Below, in pieces: positions 1 through 10,343 of a DNA stretch of 64,000 bases; the stretch's first letter is position 1, and the number at the start of each line of letters is the position of its first letter. The notes below the pieces were generated by a model that searched no databases, had not been told where the DNA came from, and was given only the letters and a program-made list of their open reading frames with translations. The stretch lies in NCBI GenBank assembly GCA_037952775.1, contig JBANAY010000003.1:11036001-11100000 (forward strand). The letters are read 5' to 3'. The translations under genes and the position numbers were made by a program. The stretch is from Clonostachys chloroleuca (lineage: Eukaryota; Ascomycota; Sordariomycetes; Hypocreales; Bionectriaceae).

Positions 1-2038
1 CCGCTGAAGGATGCAAGCACTTAAAGAAAGTAGGCAATTTCGATTAACGAGGGTGGTGACCATGAGATTGTCACTTCTCAACTAGCAGCACACTTGACAA
101 GGGTTTTAATTAGCGCGACGCGAACGTTTTTTCAACGCGTTTCGCGTCAATGACTTTATCTCTCTTCTCTTTTCTTTTTCTTCCTTTATCGAAGGGATAT
201 ACTACTGCAAGTGGGAACACGTAATTGAGGGGGGTAGCGGTCAAGGGTTAACAGAGGAGGGCGCTCGGTCCGATGTTCTCTGTCTATAGTGGCTGTTCAG
301 TACCGTGTAGAGGATTTTGAGACAAAGACAAAAAGAAAAGTGTCTTTTGGAACAGAGCTGGGAAAAAGGCCGAACGGTGAAGACGGGAGGCTGCCGTTGG
401 CGGAACATGGACGAAGCCAATGCATCGGCTGTAAGTCGTTCGTGAACAGACTTCAACTCTGGGCGGCGGGCGGCTTTGCGCTGCTATTGGCGGGGTGCGG
501 TACGCGACGGACCGTTTGGCTGTTCCGGATCTAGAGCAACGCTGCGACAGGGACAAGCACAAGAGTCTGCCTGACTATTGATGGCGATAGTCTGTGGACA
601 GGAACAAATCCAGGGAGCCAGTTGGTTGATCTCTCCCCACCAACGGACGCAGTGTGCAATCAATGCAGGGGTGCACAGCCAACCCCCACCAGGCAAAAAG
701 CAAACAATCTTTTGGCTTGCTCCTTCGTTCGCAGGCGGGAAAAGGGGAAAGAGGGTGGGTTGAAATGATGCATATGCAGGCAGCTCTTCGCAATCACAGG
801 CAGATGCCGCAGGTTGGATGTTGGTTGGCCGCCGGCGCCATGATATGAGGAATTGGGTTATATGTCGCCGCTGGCAACACCAATCTCACCCTCGCCTGCC
901 GTGGCGAATCAGCAAGCCCATCACAACGGCGTAACCGCTGGGAACTGTTCCATGTGTGTCTCTTGCTCAGTCCTGTGACAGACGGGCGGGAGTACATCCG
1001 GCTGCTAGGATTTCCTTGCAGTCCACTGGGTCGGAAGCCCAGGCCATTGGTCACTCGGATCAGGGGCAGATCCCCGTGGCCCACCCATTGTGATGTAGCC
1101 TTCCCCACGGCCTAGAGCGAGGTACAGTTTGGCCGGTCGTTTCAGGTCCCAGCTGTTCTCTAGCTCTAGGTAAGGTGCCAAATAAGGTATCAACCGTGGC
1201 GAGACGTCAAAGCCAGAGAAAAAGAAACGAAAGCGAACCCCACCGCACGAGGCGTTCTGTGGTCTGTCGAGACTGAGCGAATGGAGATCGTTGCGAAACA
1301 AAATGGGCGAGCAAGCCGGCGGGAGGCCATGCCTCGGAGGAATGCTGGCCGTTCCTGACTACTGGTGTTCGTTGATCGCCCAACCGTGGGTCAAGCTGCC
1401 TGAGAGCTGTGGACTGAGGACATGAACCAAGCTGCATGATCTCACGAACAATCACGGCGGCCCCACAGCCAATTTTTTGGGCTGTCCGTGCGCTACCGCA
1501 GCAGAGGCAGAGGGAGGAGCTTACTGCCTTCCTTGTACCGTGCTTACCTCTTTGGCACTAAACCCCTGCCGCAGCCCGCCAGCTTCAGCACAGCTCAGGG
1601 CACAAGTGAACCACGGTCCGACCAAGAAGGAACCCATCCAGCGAGGACCTGTCTTTCTCACCAAACCCATGTGTCCCCGAACATAACATGCATGGATCTC
1701 CTCTACCTACGAGGTCTGTGTCCCTTCGTCGCCTGACCTACTAGTTCACCTCTGCCGTCCTGCCAACCGACGTACGCAATCCCTACGACTCCTGGAATTC
1801 GATCAGCTCCTGCTCTCCTATCAATTCAATCCAACCTGCATCACCCCCAGCCCGGAAGTATTTGCTTGCTTGCCGGCCTCAATCATTGCATCAGCTCTGG
1901 ACAGCCCCTTCGCCCAGGCAATTCAACGACTGGCTACTTTGTCGAGATGCTGTGCATGCTCGGCACTCCCTCCCTCAGCCCAGTCGTTTGATCGGCTTGT
2001 CACAAGAGAATAACACAAAATACCTCCAGCATTCCACA
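1..2038. other. spacer and probable 5' leader/promoter of the Cnn_1N gene
   Basis: No credible gene is visible. The reading frames here are short, overlap on both strands and have no recognisable domain. A pyrimidine-rich tract lies at about 152-190, and 1690-2038 is rich in CT and CA stretches typical of fungal 5' leaders. The frame of the next gene is open from 1862 but has no ATG before 2039, so this part is taken as untranslated leader. Confidence 0.5.
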
Positions 2039-4840
2039 ATGGACGGAGCTCAGTCGCTTCCCCGAGAGAAATCTCGACCGCCCTACCCTCGTTCAGCATC
2101 CCGCTCCTCTACCAGCACAAGCAATTCCCGACATCTCTCCCAGAGCGCCAACTCCTCTACCACCCACATCACCAATTCCCCCAAGATGTCGAGCAGTGCC
2201 CATACACAACACCTCTACTACCATGCTTCGTGCTCCAGATCCCCCAACTCCCCGAGACCCTCATCCCGACAGCTGTCCCGAGATAGCCCTAAAGAACCGG
2301 CCCGGCAGACCCCAGTGTCGTCCCTCCTCCACGAGCGTCTCCAAAAGGAACGCCAATCAGAGAGCCAAAAGCTGACATCGTCTCGAATGACCAATGAGTC
2401 GAACAACTCGCTTGATAAGATGTCGGGCGTCCAGAAGTCACCTACTAGGAGTGTTGGCCTCGATATTTCTAGGCCCAATTCTGGTGCTGGCGGGGAGACG
2501 TCAGCCAGAAAAGGTCTCGGCATCAAGGAGATGGAGCATGTTGTATCGAGCCTACACAAGCAAAACTTCGACCTCAAGTTAGAGCTATACCACCGCAGAG
2601 AAAGGCAGACCATGCTGGAAGAGAACATGGAAACCTTGCGATCCGAAAAATGCGCAGCCGAGGAGCTGAATAATAAACTGGCGGAGGAGGTTGAGAAGCG
2701 TGACAAGGCGGTGGAAGAAGCCGTTGCGATGATCGTCACACTGGAGGCAAGGATCGAAGAGTTGACCAAGGGCAACTCTCACCTGGGACGGCGGGCCGAA
2801 TCCCAGGGCTTTTATAGCCCTCCTGATGTTGATTACAATTCCCAAGGTCTCGCTCCCGCACCCGAGATTATCGATCCTCGATGGATGGACTTTGACGGCA
2901 GAAGCATCAACCGAATGCCCAGCTTTCTTTCGGACCAGAGCGAGAATACCGAAAACCTCAGAAATGTGTATATCGGTGCTAGAGGCAGCCTCATCAGCCT
3001 CCCTCGTGTGAGCGAAAGTGCATTAGACATGCACACCGACCCAATCAATGGCTTGTCTAGCCCGACACTGAGTGTCCTGAGCGAGAGTTCCTTCGTCAGT
3101 GTCTACGGTCAGAAAGGTCAGGATCTGACCCTCCCTTCGACGATCGACGAGCCGCTTTCCCTTGATGGTATGTCGCATGATATGGGAAAGCAAGATAGCC
3201 TGGGCCGTTCGAGAGTCACTGGTGAGGCTCGGCCGGTGGATTCCCGCACAGAGAGCACAGCCTCACGGATGCACGGGTCCAGCCAGTTTCAGCCGATAGC
3301 AAGCATCATGGGTGGCTCACCGTTGCAGAAGATCGAAATGATGGATCCAGCGTACTCCCCCAGGAGAAAAACTCCCCAACCCACCAACCGCGCAATGAAG
3401 CCGCCGCTGACGTCTGACGGCACTAAAGTTGCGCCGTCACTGAATCGTCGGGCTACTCTGGAAACGAAGAGGGAGGCTCTGCGTAGAGTGATCACTGATA
3501 CACCTGGCGGTGTGAGCTTGCATGAGTCTGGCATGCCGCCGACTCCTGATACGATATCGAGCGCAACTCTCAATCGTATGAAGCACTCCAATGACACGCT
3601 AGGCAATCGAAGCTTTAGTGGTGGCTCAGAACGCAACGGGTATCCGGTGGAAGCAGCAGACAACAAGAGTGTAACGTCGATGAACGGCTCCCCTGTAGTT
3701 GTTAAGCCTGCTCACACTCATAAACAGTCCCACAAGTCACCAGTGGTTCATACTAATGACCCATGGAGTCACCTTGCTCGCGAAATCCAACGCCCCCGGT
3801 CAGCAGATGAGTCGACTGTATCCCACAGGCGGGAGCATAGGTGGTCGATGGATAGCGCGGACACCGAAAACACCTTTGAGTCGAGCTTGGACATCTGGCT
3901 ACGAGCAGGTGGCGGGAAGGCCCAAGCAGATGACAGAGGCTCCCCGGACATGTTTGGTTTCCCAGGCGGCCCCTCAATGGGTAGCTGGGGAATGAATGCT
4001 ATTATGGGTCATGGCAATGACCCAAAGCCGGAAGGGCATCCCGTCAATGGGAAACAATTGGAAGAATTGTTCTCAGTCCAGCAGGCGCTCTTTGGAACAG
4101 GCCCACCTTCACCTCCCAACAGACGATCCAGCCTGCAGGCTCGCGCTGGCCAGAACAACAACAAGGCGGAGCAAGAACAGAAGCCAAGTCAACATGAAGC
4201 TGTGCAGAAGTTTTTTGGTCGCCGCCCTCGGCATGCGAGAAGAAACAGCGACGATGCCCAAATGAGGGCAGGTATGAAGACCCCAGTCCAGGCTCAGTTT
4301 TTCCAGCCACCGAAGCAGTCTCCCAATTGCAGCCAGAAACGGCAGCAGACTCAATACCCTCCCATTACGGGACAGCATGGTGCTCAGCATGGTGCTAGGA
4401 ATGGGCTTACTAGACTTTGGAGGCGATCGTTTGGCGCTGGTGCTTCATTGCCACCAGCTGATGGCCCCATTCCTGACAACAGTGAAATGCCAGCCAGGGA
4501 TGTGCCCAATGCGCCTCAGACGCAAACGAGTGTGAGCCGGAACGTTGCATTGCTGGACGATGACCGTTCGGGAGCGACACCCCCACCAATCGCCCGTGAA
4601 GACCGGCATGTTCAGGGTCCTGGGCCAGATGGAGATGGGTACAGGTGTGTAAATCAGAATGGAAAGGGCGAGATCCAGTCACCCACTGTGACTGAAATCC
4701 AACCTATCCCGCAAGGCGCTTTTGATTCCTCCCAGCATTCTGAGGCAGGCAACCTGCCCTCGGGCTCAGCTACTGGCGCTAGGAGAAAGTGGCTACCTGG
4801 GTTCGGTCGTGCAGGTAACCTGAAAGTGAGGACCAGCTAG
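2039..4840 (+). CDS. Cnn_1N (centrosomin N-terminal motif) coiled-coil protein
   Basis: A single-exon gene of 933 aa, starting at the first ATG of the frame. Residues about 159-245 hold a conserved block (GLGIKEMEHVVSSLHKQ, then NFDLKLELYHRRER) followed by heptad-like E/K/L-rich sequence. This matches the fungal Cnn_1N motif found in centrosomin/Mto1-type proteins, which recruit gamma-tubulin complexes to microtubule-organising centres. The remaining ~750 residues are Ser/Pro/Gln-rich and probably disordered, with patches such as SLDIWLRAGGG and a basic C-terminus. Family knowledge suggests a role at spindle pole bodies or septal microtubule organisers. Whether it is the Mto1/ApsB orthologue or the second, less studied fungal Cnn_1N protein cannot be decided here, so no symbol is given. 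The opposite-strand 185-aa frame at 2218-2775 is a shadow of the coiled coil. Confidence 0.85.
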   Translation: MDGAQSLPREKSRPPYPRSASRSSTSTSNSRHLSQSANSSTTHITNSPKMSSSAHTQHLYYHASCSRSPNSPRPSSRQLSRDSPKEPARQTPVSSLLHERLQKERQSESQKLTSSRMTNESNNSLDKMSGVQKSPTRSVGLDISRPNSGAGGETSARKGLGIKEMEHVVSSLHKQNFDLKLELYHRRERQTMLEENMETLRSEKCAAEELNNKLAEEVEKRDKAVEEAVAMIVTLEARIEELTKGNSHLGRRAESQGFYSPPDVDYNSQGLAPAPEIIDPRWMDFDGRSINRMPSFLSDQSENTENLRNVYIGARGSLISLPRVSESALDMHTDPINGLSSPTLSVLSESSFVSVYGQKGQDLTLPSTIDEPLSLDGMSHDMGKQDSLGRSRVTGEARPVDSRTESTASRMHGSSQFQPIASIMGGSPLQKIEMMDPAYSPRRKTPQPTNRAMKPPLTSDGTKVAPSLNRRATLETKREALRRVITDTPGGVSLHESGMPPTPDTISSATLNRMKHSNDTLGNRSFSGGSERNGYPVEAADNKSVTSMNGSPVVVKPAHTHKQSHKSPVVHTNDPWSHLAREIQRPRSADESTVSHRREHRWSMDSADTENTFESSLDIWLRAGGGKAQADDRGSPDMFGFPGGPSMGSWGMNAIMGHGNDPKPEGHPVNGKQLEELFSVQQALFGTGPPSPPNRRSSLQARAGQNNNKAEQEQKPSQHEAVQKFFGRRPRHARRNSDDAQMRAGMKTPVQAQFFQPPKQSPNCSQKRQQTQYPPITGQHGAQHGARNGLTRLWRRSFGAGASLPPADGPIPDNSEMPARDVPNAPQTQTSVSRNVALLDDDRSGATPPPIAREDRHVQGPGPDGDGYRCVNQNGKGEIQSPTVTEIQPIPQGAFDSSQHSEAGNLPSGSATGARRKWLPGFGRAGNLKVRTS

Positions 4841-5835
4841 GGGCTGCGTCGGGATCGATGGTTTTCTCTTTGAAACTAAAAGGAGAGCACACTGTATTCA
4901 ACCGACCAACGAACGGTGACTCCTGGCTTGAGACAGGGAGAGCTGCCTGAAGGGGCGTCTGAAGTGTCATTGTTTTGGACTGACCCACACGGACCACGTT
5001 GCCGACGTTGGTGCAAGTTGGGCGGCTCGCTCTAACACTACTAAACTAATAAGAAAAAGTCTATGATGGCAGAGGCTTTCTGCTTCCGTACCGCGCACCG
5101 AGAATCGGCGGTGATAACTACGATAAAGACACACTAGCTGTGTGGCCTTTGACTTTTCCTATTCATAATCTTTACTTTCACTCATTTGAACAAAAAAGCA
5201 AGGGCGTGTCATTCCCCCCTCTTAACTTTTATTTCCTCTGTTCTTGGGGGGTTAGGCTATTGGGTACTTGACCAAGCGTGCAAGATGGTGTTTGGGGTAC
5301 TGGGTTTCTGGATGGTTTTTGTTTGTACTGGCACTTGGGAGTTTGGGAAGCTGAAGAATAGATCGACTGGCGGAATCACTTCACGGCACAGGAGCAGCGG
5401 CGTATTTCAAGAATGATTTGTTTGTATTTCCTCAACCAGGAGTTGTTTTCCAATGCTATTTTGGTATTTCTAATTGACAGGTCTTTAAAAAAAAAAAAGG
5501 AGAGAATCATGTTCCTTTGTCTTTACATGCTTGGTTATTCATGAAGAGAACAAAGGAAGGCACATGCGTCCATGGCACGTGAGAGATGAAGTCCCGGCTC
5601 CGATCCAGTTGAATTGTTCTTGACAATTCTGAGTGATTGTTTGACAGAGAGCCCCGCCGCTTTTCCCCTTCTTTTCCACTTCCACCCCTGGTGGAAGTAG
5701 AGTGGGTATTGATGTTAATGAAGGGGCAAAGGGAAAAGAGTGGCAGAGAAGGCTCAAAAAAAGGGAAGGAACAGGAAAACAGAGAACGCTGTTCATCTAT
5801 TTGCCGAGAGAAGATAGAAGAAGGGTTTGAAGGCT
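4841..5835. other. convergent spacer, 3' regions of two genes
   Basis: This lies between the 3' end of the Cnn_1N gene and the 3' end of the minus-strand secreted-protein gene. It is AT-rich, with an A12 run at about 5488-5499. The short frames on both strands have no recognisable content. I see no further gene. Confidence 0.5.
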
Positions 5836-6195
5836 TTACAGGGCCCAGTCAACGGTAGACTTGCCAACGCCGAGGTCGCCCACAGCGGCCTGGAAGGCGG
5901 CGGGGGAGAGGTCGATGTGGGTGGCGTCGCAGGCCTGGCAGCGGTCGACGACGGTGACGACGACGGAGCCGGCGGGGCCAGTGACGGTGACCTTTTGGTT
6001 GCAGACGACGGAGGTGTCGTAGCTCATGGAGACGGCGGCGACGAGGGTGTCGTCAGGGTGGACGACGCCGTCGCAGGCGGCCATGCCCACACCGGGGTTG
6101 TAGTAGGTTGCGGTGCCGGAGGAGCGGGAGGCGAGCTGCTCGACGGGGGCGGCGAGGGCCAGGGGGAGGGCGGCAATGAGGGTGGTGAAGAGCAT
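5836..6195 (-). CDS. secreted RlpA-like double-psi beta-barrel (expansin-like) protein
   Basis: An intronless 119-aa protein. It begins with a clear signal peptide (MLFTTLIAALPLALA, likely cleaved near residue 16). The mature part is a compact double-psi beta-barrel domain: a GTATYYNPGVGMAACD start, a central CNQKVTV strand, and the diagnostic VDRCQACDATHIDLSPAAF end with its conserved Asp and Cys residues. Small fungal proteins of this kind are related to expansins, barwin and RlpA. They are secreted, often starvation- or host-induced, and are thought to bind or loosen polysaccharide or to inhibit proteases; the exact role is unknown. The GC-rich plus-strand frame at 5827-6219 is its mirror. 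A TATA element lies about 200 bp upstream. Confidence 0.9.
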   Translation of the reverse strand: MLFTTLIAALPLALAAPVEQLASRSSGTATYYNPGVGMAACDGVVHPDDTLVAAVSMSYDTSVVCNQKVTVTGPAGSVVVTVVDRCQACDATHIDLSPAAFQAAVGDLGVGKSTVDWAL

Positions 6196-6392
6196 CTTGA
6201 AAGAAGTTTTGGGGGGTGAAAGAGAAGGTCTTTGAAGTTGTTGGTAGTGAGAGTGAGTTTTGTTGGCTTCTTCGAGAAGAGAATGTGTAAGACCTGCCGG
6301 AGGCTTGTTGGAAAGGTTGGTTGGATGAGGGAATGATTGGAACTGTTGGATGATGAGAAGAAAAGGGAATCTACTGGGGGATCATCGAGGGG

Positions 6393-6400
6393 TTTATATA
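6393..6400 (-). promoter_or_regulatory. TATA box of the double-psi-barrel gene
   Basis: On the minus strand this reads TATATAAA, about 200 bp upstream of the ATG at 6195. The stretch between is A/T/C-rich leader without another ATG-led long frame. The spacing suits an ordinary fungal core promoter. Confidence 0.6.
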
Positions 6401-7810
6401 CAGGATTGGGAGATGGGAGGACATGCTGGGCGAGCTGTCACTCGTACATACTCATCTCACATTCACAGCTTCCAGCTGCAAGTACCATGGTACTCCACCA
6501 GACTGTGATCCTGTAGTAAAGTCCGCAGTTCCGCAGTTCGGATGAAGGCCGCGGTTGGGCTTCTCGGATGGTGTGTGGGTGGTGTATCGGGAATAGAGTG
6601 AGTGTTTGGGCCGTGTATGTGCGGCTGCATGGTTCCTGTGCCTTTTTTTGCACGGCACGACCCGGCCAAGGTTTCGATTGGCAGGGGCAGAATGCAAAAG
6701 AAAAGCCTAACACGGCTAGCACAGGTACATTCGGACAAAGATATCTTTTGAGTGTGGTGGCCACGCGGTTGCTGGTACCTGAGGGCCAGGAACCTTGCCC
6801 GACAAATCAGATGCGTCCTTGCCGGCAAAACCAGGCACTAGAAGAGAAAAAATGGGAAGGGAGAAGGGAGAATATTCGGGAGAAAAACTATAAAAGCCAC
6901 CAGCGACTAGGAAGCGCCTCGGGGGGCCAAAGATGCTCCTTTTTGGAATGGTCCGGAAACATGGTGTGGTGTGGACATTGTTGTGCCTGGTTTCAAGGAG
7001 GGCGGGCACAATCAGATGTTGCCGCGTGCGGGCCGGCCACATGTTCTTGCATTGGCCCAGGCGACGATCGCCCGGATCTTCTGAGCAAGGTACAGGTGCT
7101 GGATGGGTTTGAGATACATGGTTATGACTGGCTTAGAGTGCGGGAAGGGAAGCCGTGGGCTCACATCAGGTCGGAGGATTTCTTGAGCCGCCAGATATCT
7201 TACTCATGCTGCAGCAGAAGCTGTAGTTTCAAGCAGACAACCAACTCACAAATCCTCCGTAGGCCACAGCGTCTCTTGACTACGACATGGTTCTCCCTGA
7301 TTCGTTGCGTAGTACGTTACGTTACCGCTACCAAGGGTGAGTGTCCCGATGAGGCGTTTTCTCCTGGGAAGCAGCCAATGGTGCACTTTGCCGTAGCAGA
7401 GAGCACCTTTCCTCTTTTGATTCTGGGTGTCGATCAAAGCAACTCTTGAATCGATCGGCGTTGGAGTTCCGGTTTGTCAGATGGAGCATGTGTATGTCCA
7501 TTGGTGGAAACGTGCTCAGGCCCAAAATACATTGCTCGATTTGGCAATAGCACAGGAGCTCGGTTCGCAAAACTCTTATTCAGTTTTTTCTTTGTCCCAG
7601 CTTGCAACGTTGTCTGCTCTGACTGGAGGGTTCTGGAAACGCAGGATGGTCTGGACCTGCGTTGAAACATACATACGTCTTCCACGAAGCCCCCTGATCG
7701 CTCCCCGTCCACTGAGGCATGCGCAACAGCATCGACCAGGGGAACGGTCTCCCGTCTCAGACCTGCCTGCAGCTTCTTCCTGCTGCGTGCCGGGACACTG
7801 GCAACACGCG

Positions 7811-7850
7811 GCAGACGGGGCAGACGGGGCAGACGGGGCAGACGGGGCAG
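7811..7850. repeat. 10-bp tandem repeat, four copies
   Basis: The unit gcagacgggg is repeated four times without change, followed by a partial gcaggc. The purine-rich G tracts (four runs of GGGG) could form a G-quadruplex on the plus strand. It is a minisatellite in non-coding sequence and likely variable in length. Confidence 0.9.
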
Positions 7851-8139
7851 GCACACACGCGGCGCAGAGGCGCACACACTCTCTTGACCTCCAACCCAGA
7901 CTTACCCCGGTTCAGAGTTTGCCCGTGCAGTAGGACAAGTGGAGACGGCGTCAAGGTTGGGATGGTTGTTTCTCTTTGGCAGCTTCGGCCCTGGCATTAG
8001 CCCTCCGACCAAGGCGGCGCCCACTTTACTTTCCACAGCTCATGACAAGTGTTTGTTGAGGGAGGGAGGGATAATGAGAAAAAAAAACGCATTCTGCCTC
8101 TTTGACCTGTCTTGGACGCGGCTCCGATGTACCGCCACG

Positions 8140-8166
8140 ATTGATGGCATTGATGGCATTGATGGC
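8140..8166. repeat. 9-bp tandem repeat, three copies
   Basis: Three exact copies of attgatggc in non-coding sequence. The 9-nt unit would keep a reading frame, but no supported gene covers it. Confidence 0.9.
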
Positions 8167-9313
8167 AAGAGATGGTGGGTGGCAGCGTGGCTTGAACTCT
8201 ATTTCACACAATACGTCGGAATGAAAAAAAACCTTGTTCCTGACAAAGCAAAGGGGAGGGTACAGAAGCAAACAAAAAAAAAAAAGCCTCATACGTCGGG
8301 TGCTTGCATTTCGTGCTGTTTTAGCTGTGAGACAGACAGCTGCCCGATCCTTTGGCTTTTGGCTGCATATCACCGGTCTGGATGCAGCAGCATACACCCA
8401 CAACCTGCCAGCAATCTCCCATGTGGTTGCAATTTAATCGTGAGGGTCGCGTCAAGTCGAATCGGATCGAATCTGGATTGATCGACTGGGGAAACACTGC
8501 TTAGCACAGCGGATATCTGCTTGGCGGACCCGGAGGGAACGGACCAAGATGGCTTGCTGGAATGCTTATCTAGTCTAACCGGTCAAGCTCGGTGCCTCGA
8601 GCCGACCTCATCGAGTCATTCCGGAACTGGACGTGTATGTTATTTCCGAGAAAAAGCTGGCCGTTGAGAAATAACGACTATAGTCTCGAGTCATTCTTCC
8701 GCCCGAGGGCCGCAGTTTCGATTTTCGAGGAACCCTTCTGGAGGGTGCTTAGTGATCCAGCAGCAATAACCTCCTTCGAGTCATTGAGAGGAATCTATTC
8801 ACTCTATTTTCTCCACCGGCTTCCTTCTCAGAGAGCTACTGGCTGTGGAGAATCAATGGTGCGCTTCTGGGACTTTACGATGGGCATGTAGGTTCCGTTC
8901 CCCGGCGTCCAAAAGCCATGAATCTCGACAAGAAGGTTCCAGAGGCATGCAAGATTTATCTCTGTCTTACTCATTCACGTAAGACGGGCACAAGAGGAGA
9001 TGGGACCTTTGGATGCAAGGTGCTTTTGCGCGCATAGACACCCAACATGCGCTGGCCATTGACATTTCATCTTTTGGGCTGGCTGAAACAGCACGAAAAC
9101 TACCGCGGGGTTGTGTGTCATGTCACCCATCAACAGACTCATGTATGAATAAGGCTTGGGCCGGTCCTCCCCCATCACGGGCCCCCAATCCGATCCGATG
9201 GTCTCACCATCAATGCAAACTCCTTCTCTTCCCCGCGTACCACCAGTGGGACGAACATGGGTCGCGTCAGTTGACCTGGGGTCGCAGATCTGGGCGGGGT
9301 TTTTTATCTAACT

Positions 9314-9697
9314 CTAGTTTAACCAGCCCATCAGACCTGCTGCCACACCGGCCACGACGGGGATGAGGCCCCAGTGCGTCCATTGGCCCTCCCCGGTCTG
9401 CGCGTGCTGGATGAAGCCGTCCATGCCTGCGATCCAGAGGCAGGCGAGGAGGGACTTGGCAGTGAGCCTGTTGTCCCCCCTGGACCAGATGAGGACGAGG
9501 AGGTAGCTGACGGCGATGTTTCGGACGCCGAAGAAGCGCATGACTGAGTACACTGTCTTCTCACCCTCGGGGTCCGCTGGCACTGGGAACTTGACGGACG
9601 CGAGGGTTGGGCCTGGTCGGAAGAGCATGTTGAGGCCAAAGAAGGTGGGGATCAGAGAGAGCCCGAGAGAGGCGTGGGAGAAGTACGGGTGAGACAT
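9314..9697 (-). CDS. DUF4267-like small integral membrane protein
   Basis: An intronless 127-aa protein with about four hydrophobic segments: LGLSLIPTFFGLNMLF near the start, NIAVSYLLVLIW and LLACLWIAGMDG in the middle, and IPVVAGVAAGLMGWL at the end. The RPGP after the first segment and the FFGVRN motif before the second are typical of the fungal DUF4267 family of four-helix membrane proteins. The family has no established biochemical role. The start is the ATG at 9697, 17 residues before the first conserved segment. A CATATAAA element lies about 75 bp upstream on the minus strand. Confidence 0.8.
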   Translation of the reverse strand: MSHPYFSHASLGLSLIPTFFGLNMLFRPGPTLASVKFPVPADPEGEKTVYSVMRFFGVRNIAVSYLLVLIWSRGDNRLTAKSLLACLWIAGMDGFIQHAQTGEGQWTHWGLIPVVAGVAAGLMGWLN

Positions 9698-10343
9698 GAT
9701 GATATGATGAATGGAATCGATAGCGATGGATAGTAATGAGTTCTTGATGATAGTGAGGTTGGTGGTGATTTATATGTTATCTGTCTCATGTTGATGGTGG
9801 GGGACCGCGAATTACGTGCCTTTTGATGACTAGCAAGTGCTTACATCACGTGTCGAGATATCAATCTGAAAGTGTTCAATGATAGCATTTCCATACGCTT
9901 TACGCTGTTGGCATTGCTATTGGCAGATTGCGAGCACAATTCGCAGCGTTGATGGCTCCTATTAACATACGCAACACATAGCGGGGTGAAAATGGCTGGA
10001 TGCTTCCGAGAGTGGCTTGAACGGCCGCTGCGCCATAGATTGAGCCCAGCACAGATCTGCTCTGTGGCGGCATGACCCCGCCGGCGCTCCTTTCCGCCGT
10101 TCCCGTCATAGCCGCATAGCTCTGACCTGAAATCGAATCAGTGACGTGATGATGATCGTAAATTCCCCTTGATCGAGGAAACTATAAAATGATTATGCGT
10201 TCCTTTTTTGCTGCTAGTTGAAGTAGTGACAATATCTATTACATGTACCTAGCACACCGCAACGAAGAGCGAACCAAGATATAGGGTAGGTAAAATTTGG
10301 GCACATAAAGACCGTCCATCCCTGACAAAGCGTCTCTCATTAG
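9698..10343. other. divergent promoter region between DUF4267 and NMO genes
   Basis: The two flanking genes diverge from this stretch. A 69-codon minus-strand frame at 9900-10109 (rich in Ala, Ile, Pro) has no recognisable family. An AACTATAAAATG stretch near 10180 is a candidate TATA element about 160 bp before the NMO start. I see nothing else. Confidence 0.45.

Larger units (their letters stand above)
6401..9313. other. 2.9 kb spacer without a supported gene
   Basis: This lies between two minus-strand genes: it is the upstream region of the double-psi-barrel gene and the 3' side of the DUF4267 gene. The longest frame (6568-7449, 293 aa, plus) is unusually rich in Cys, Trp and Arg, matches no family and overlaps other equally long frames, so it is probably not translated. 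Two short tandem repeats (7811-7850 and 8140-8166) and several A or T homopolymers are present. A non-coding transcript cannot be excluded. Confidence 0.5.

Noticed and set aside
2218..2775. 185-aa minus-strand Ser-rich frame
   Set aside because: Shadow of the Cnn_1N coiled-coil region.
5827..6219. 130-aa plus-strand frame rich in Gly, Asp, Val
   Set aside because: Exact mirror of the double-psi-barrel gene on the minus strand; its Gly-rich text results from GC-rich third positions.
6568..7449. 293-aa plus-strand frame
   Set aside because: Composition is Cys/Trp/Arg-rich, no domain or homology pattern, and several other frames overlap it. Likely chance openness of GC-moderate DNA.
7811..8166. 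Possible CRISPR-like repeats
   Set aside because: Tandem units of 9-10 bp without spacers; the genome is fungal.
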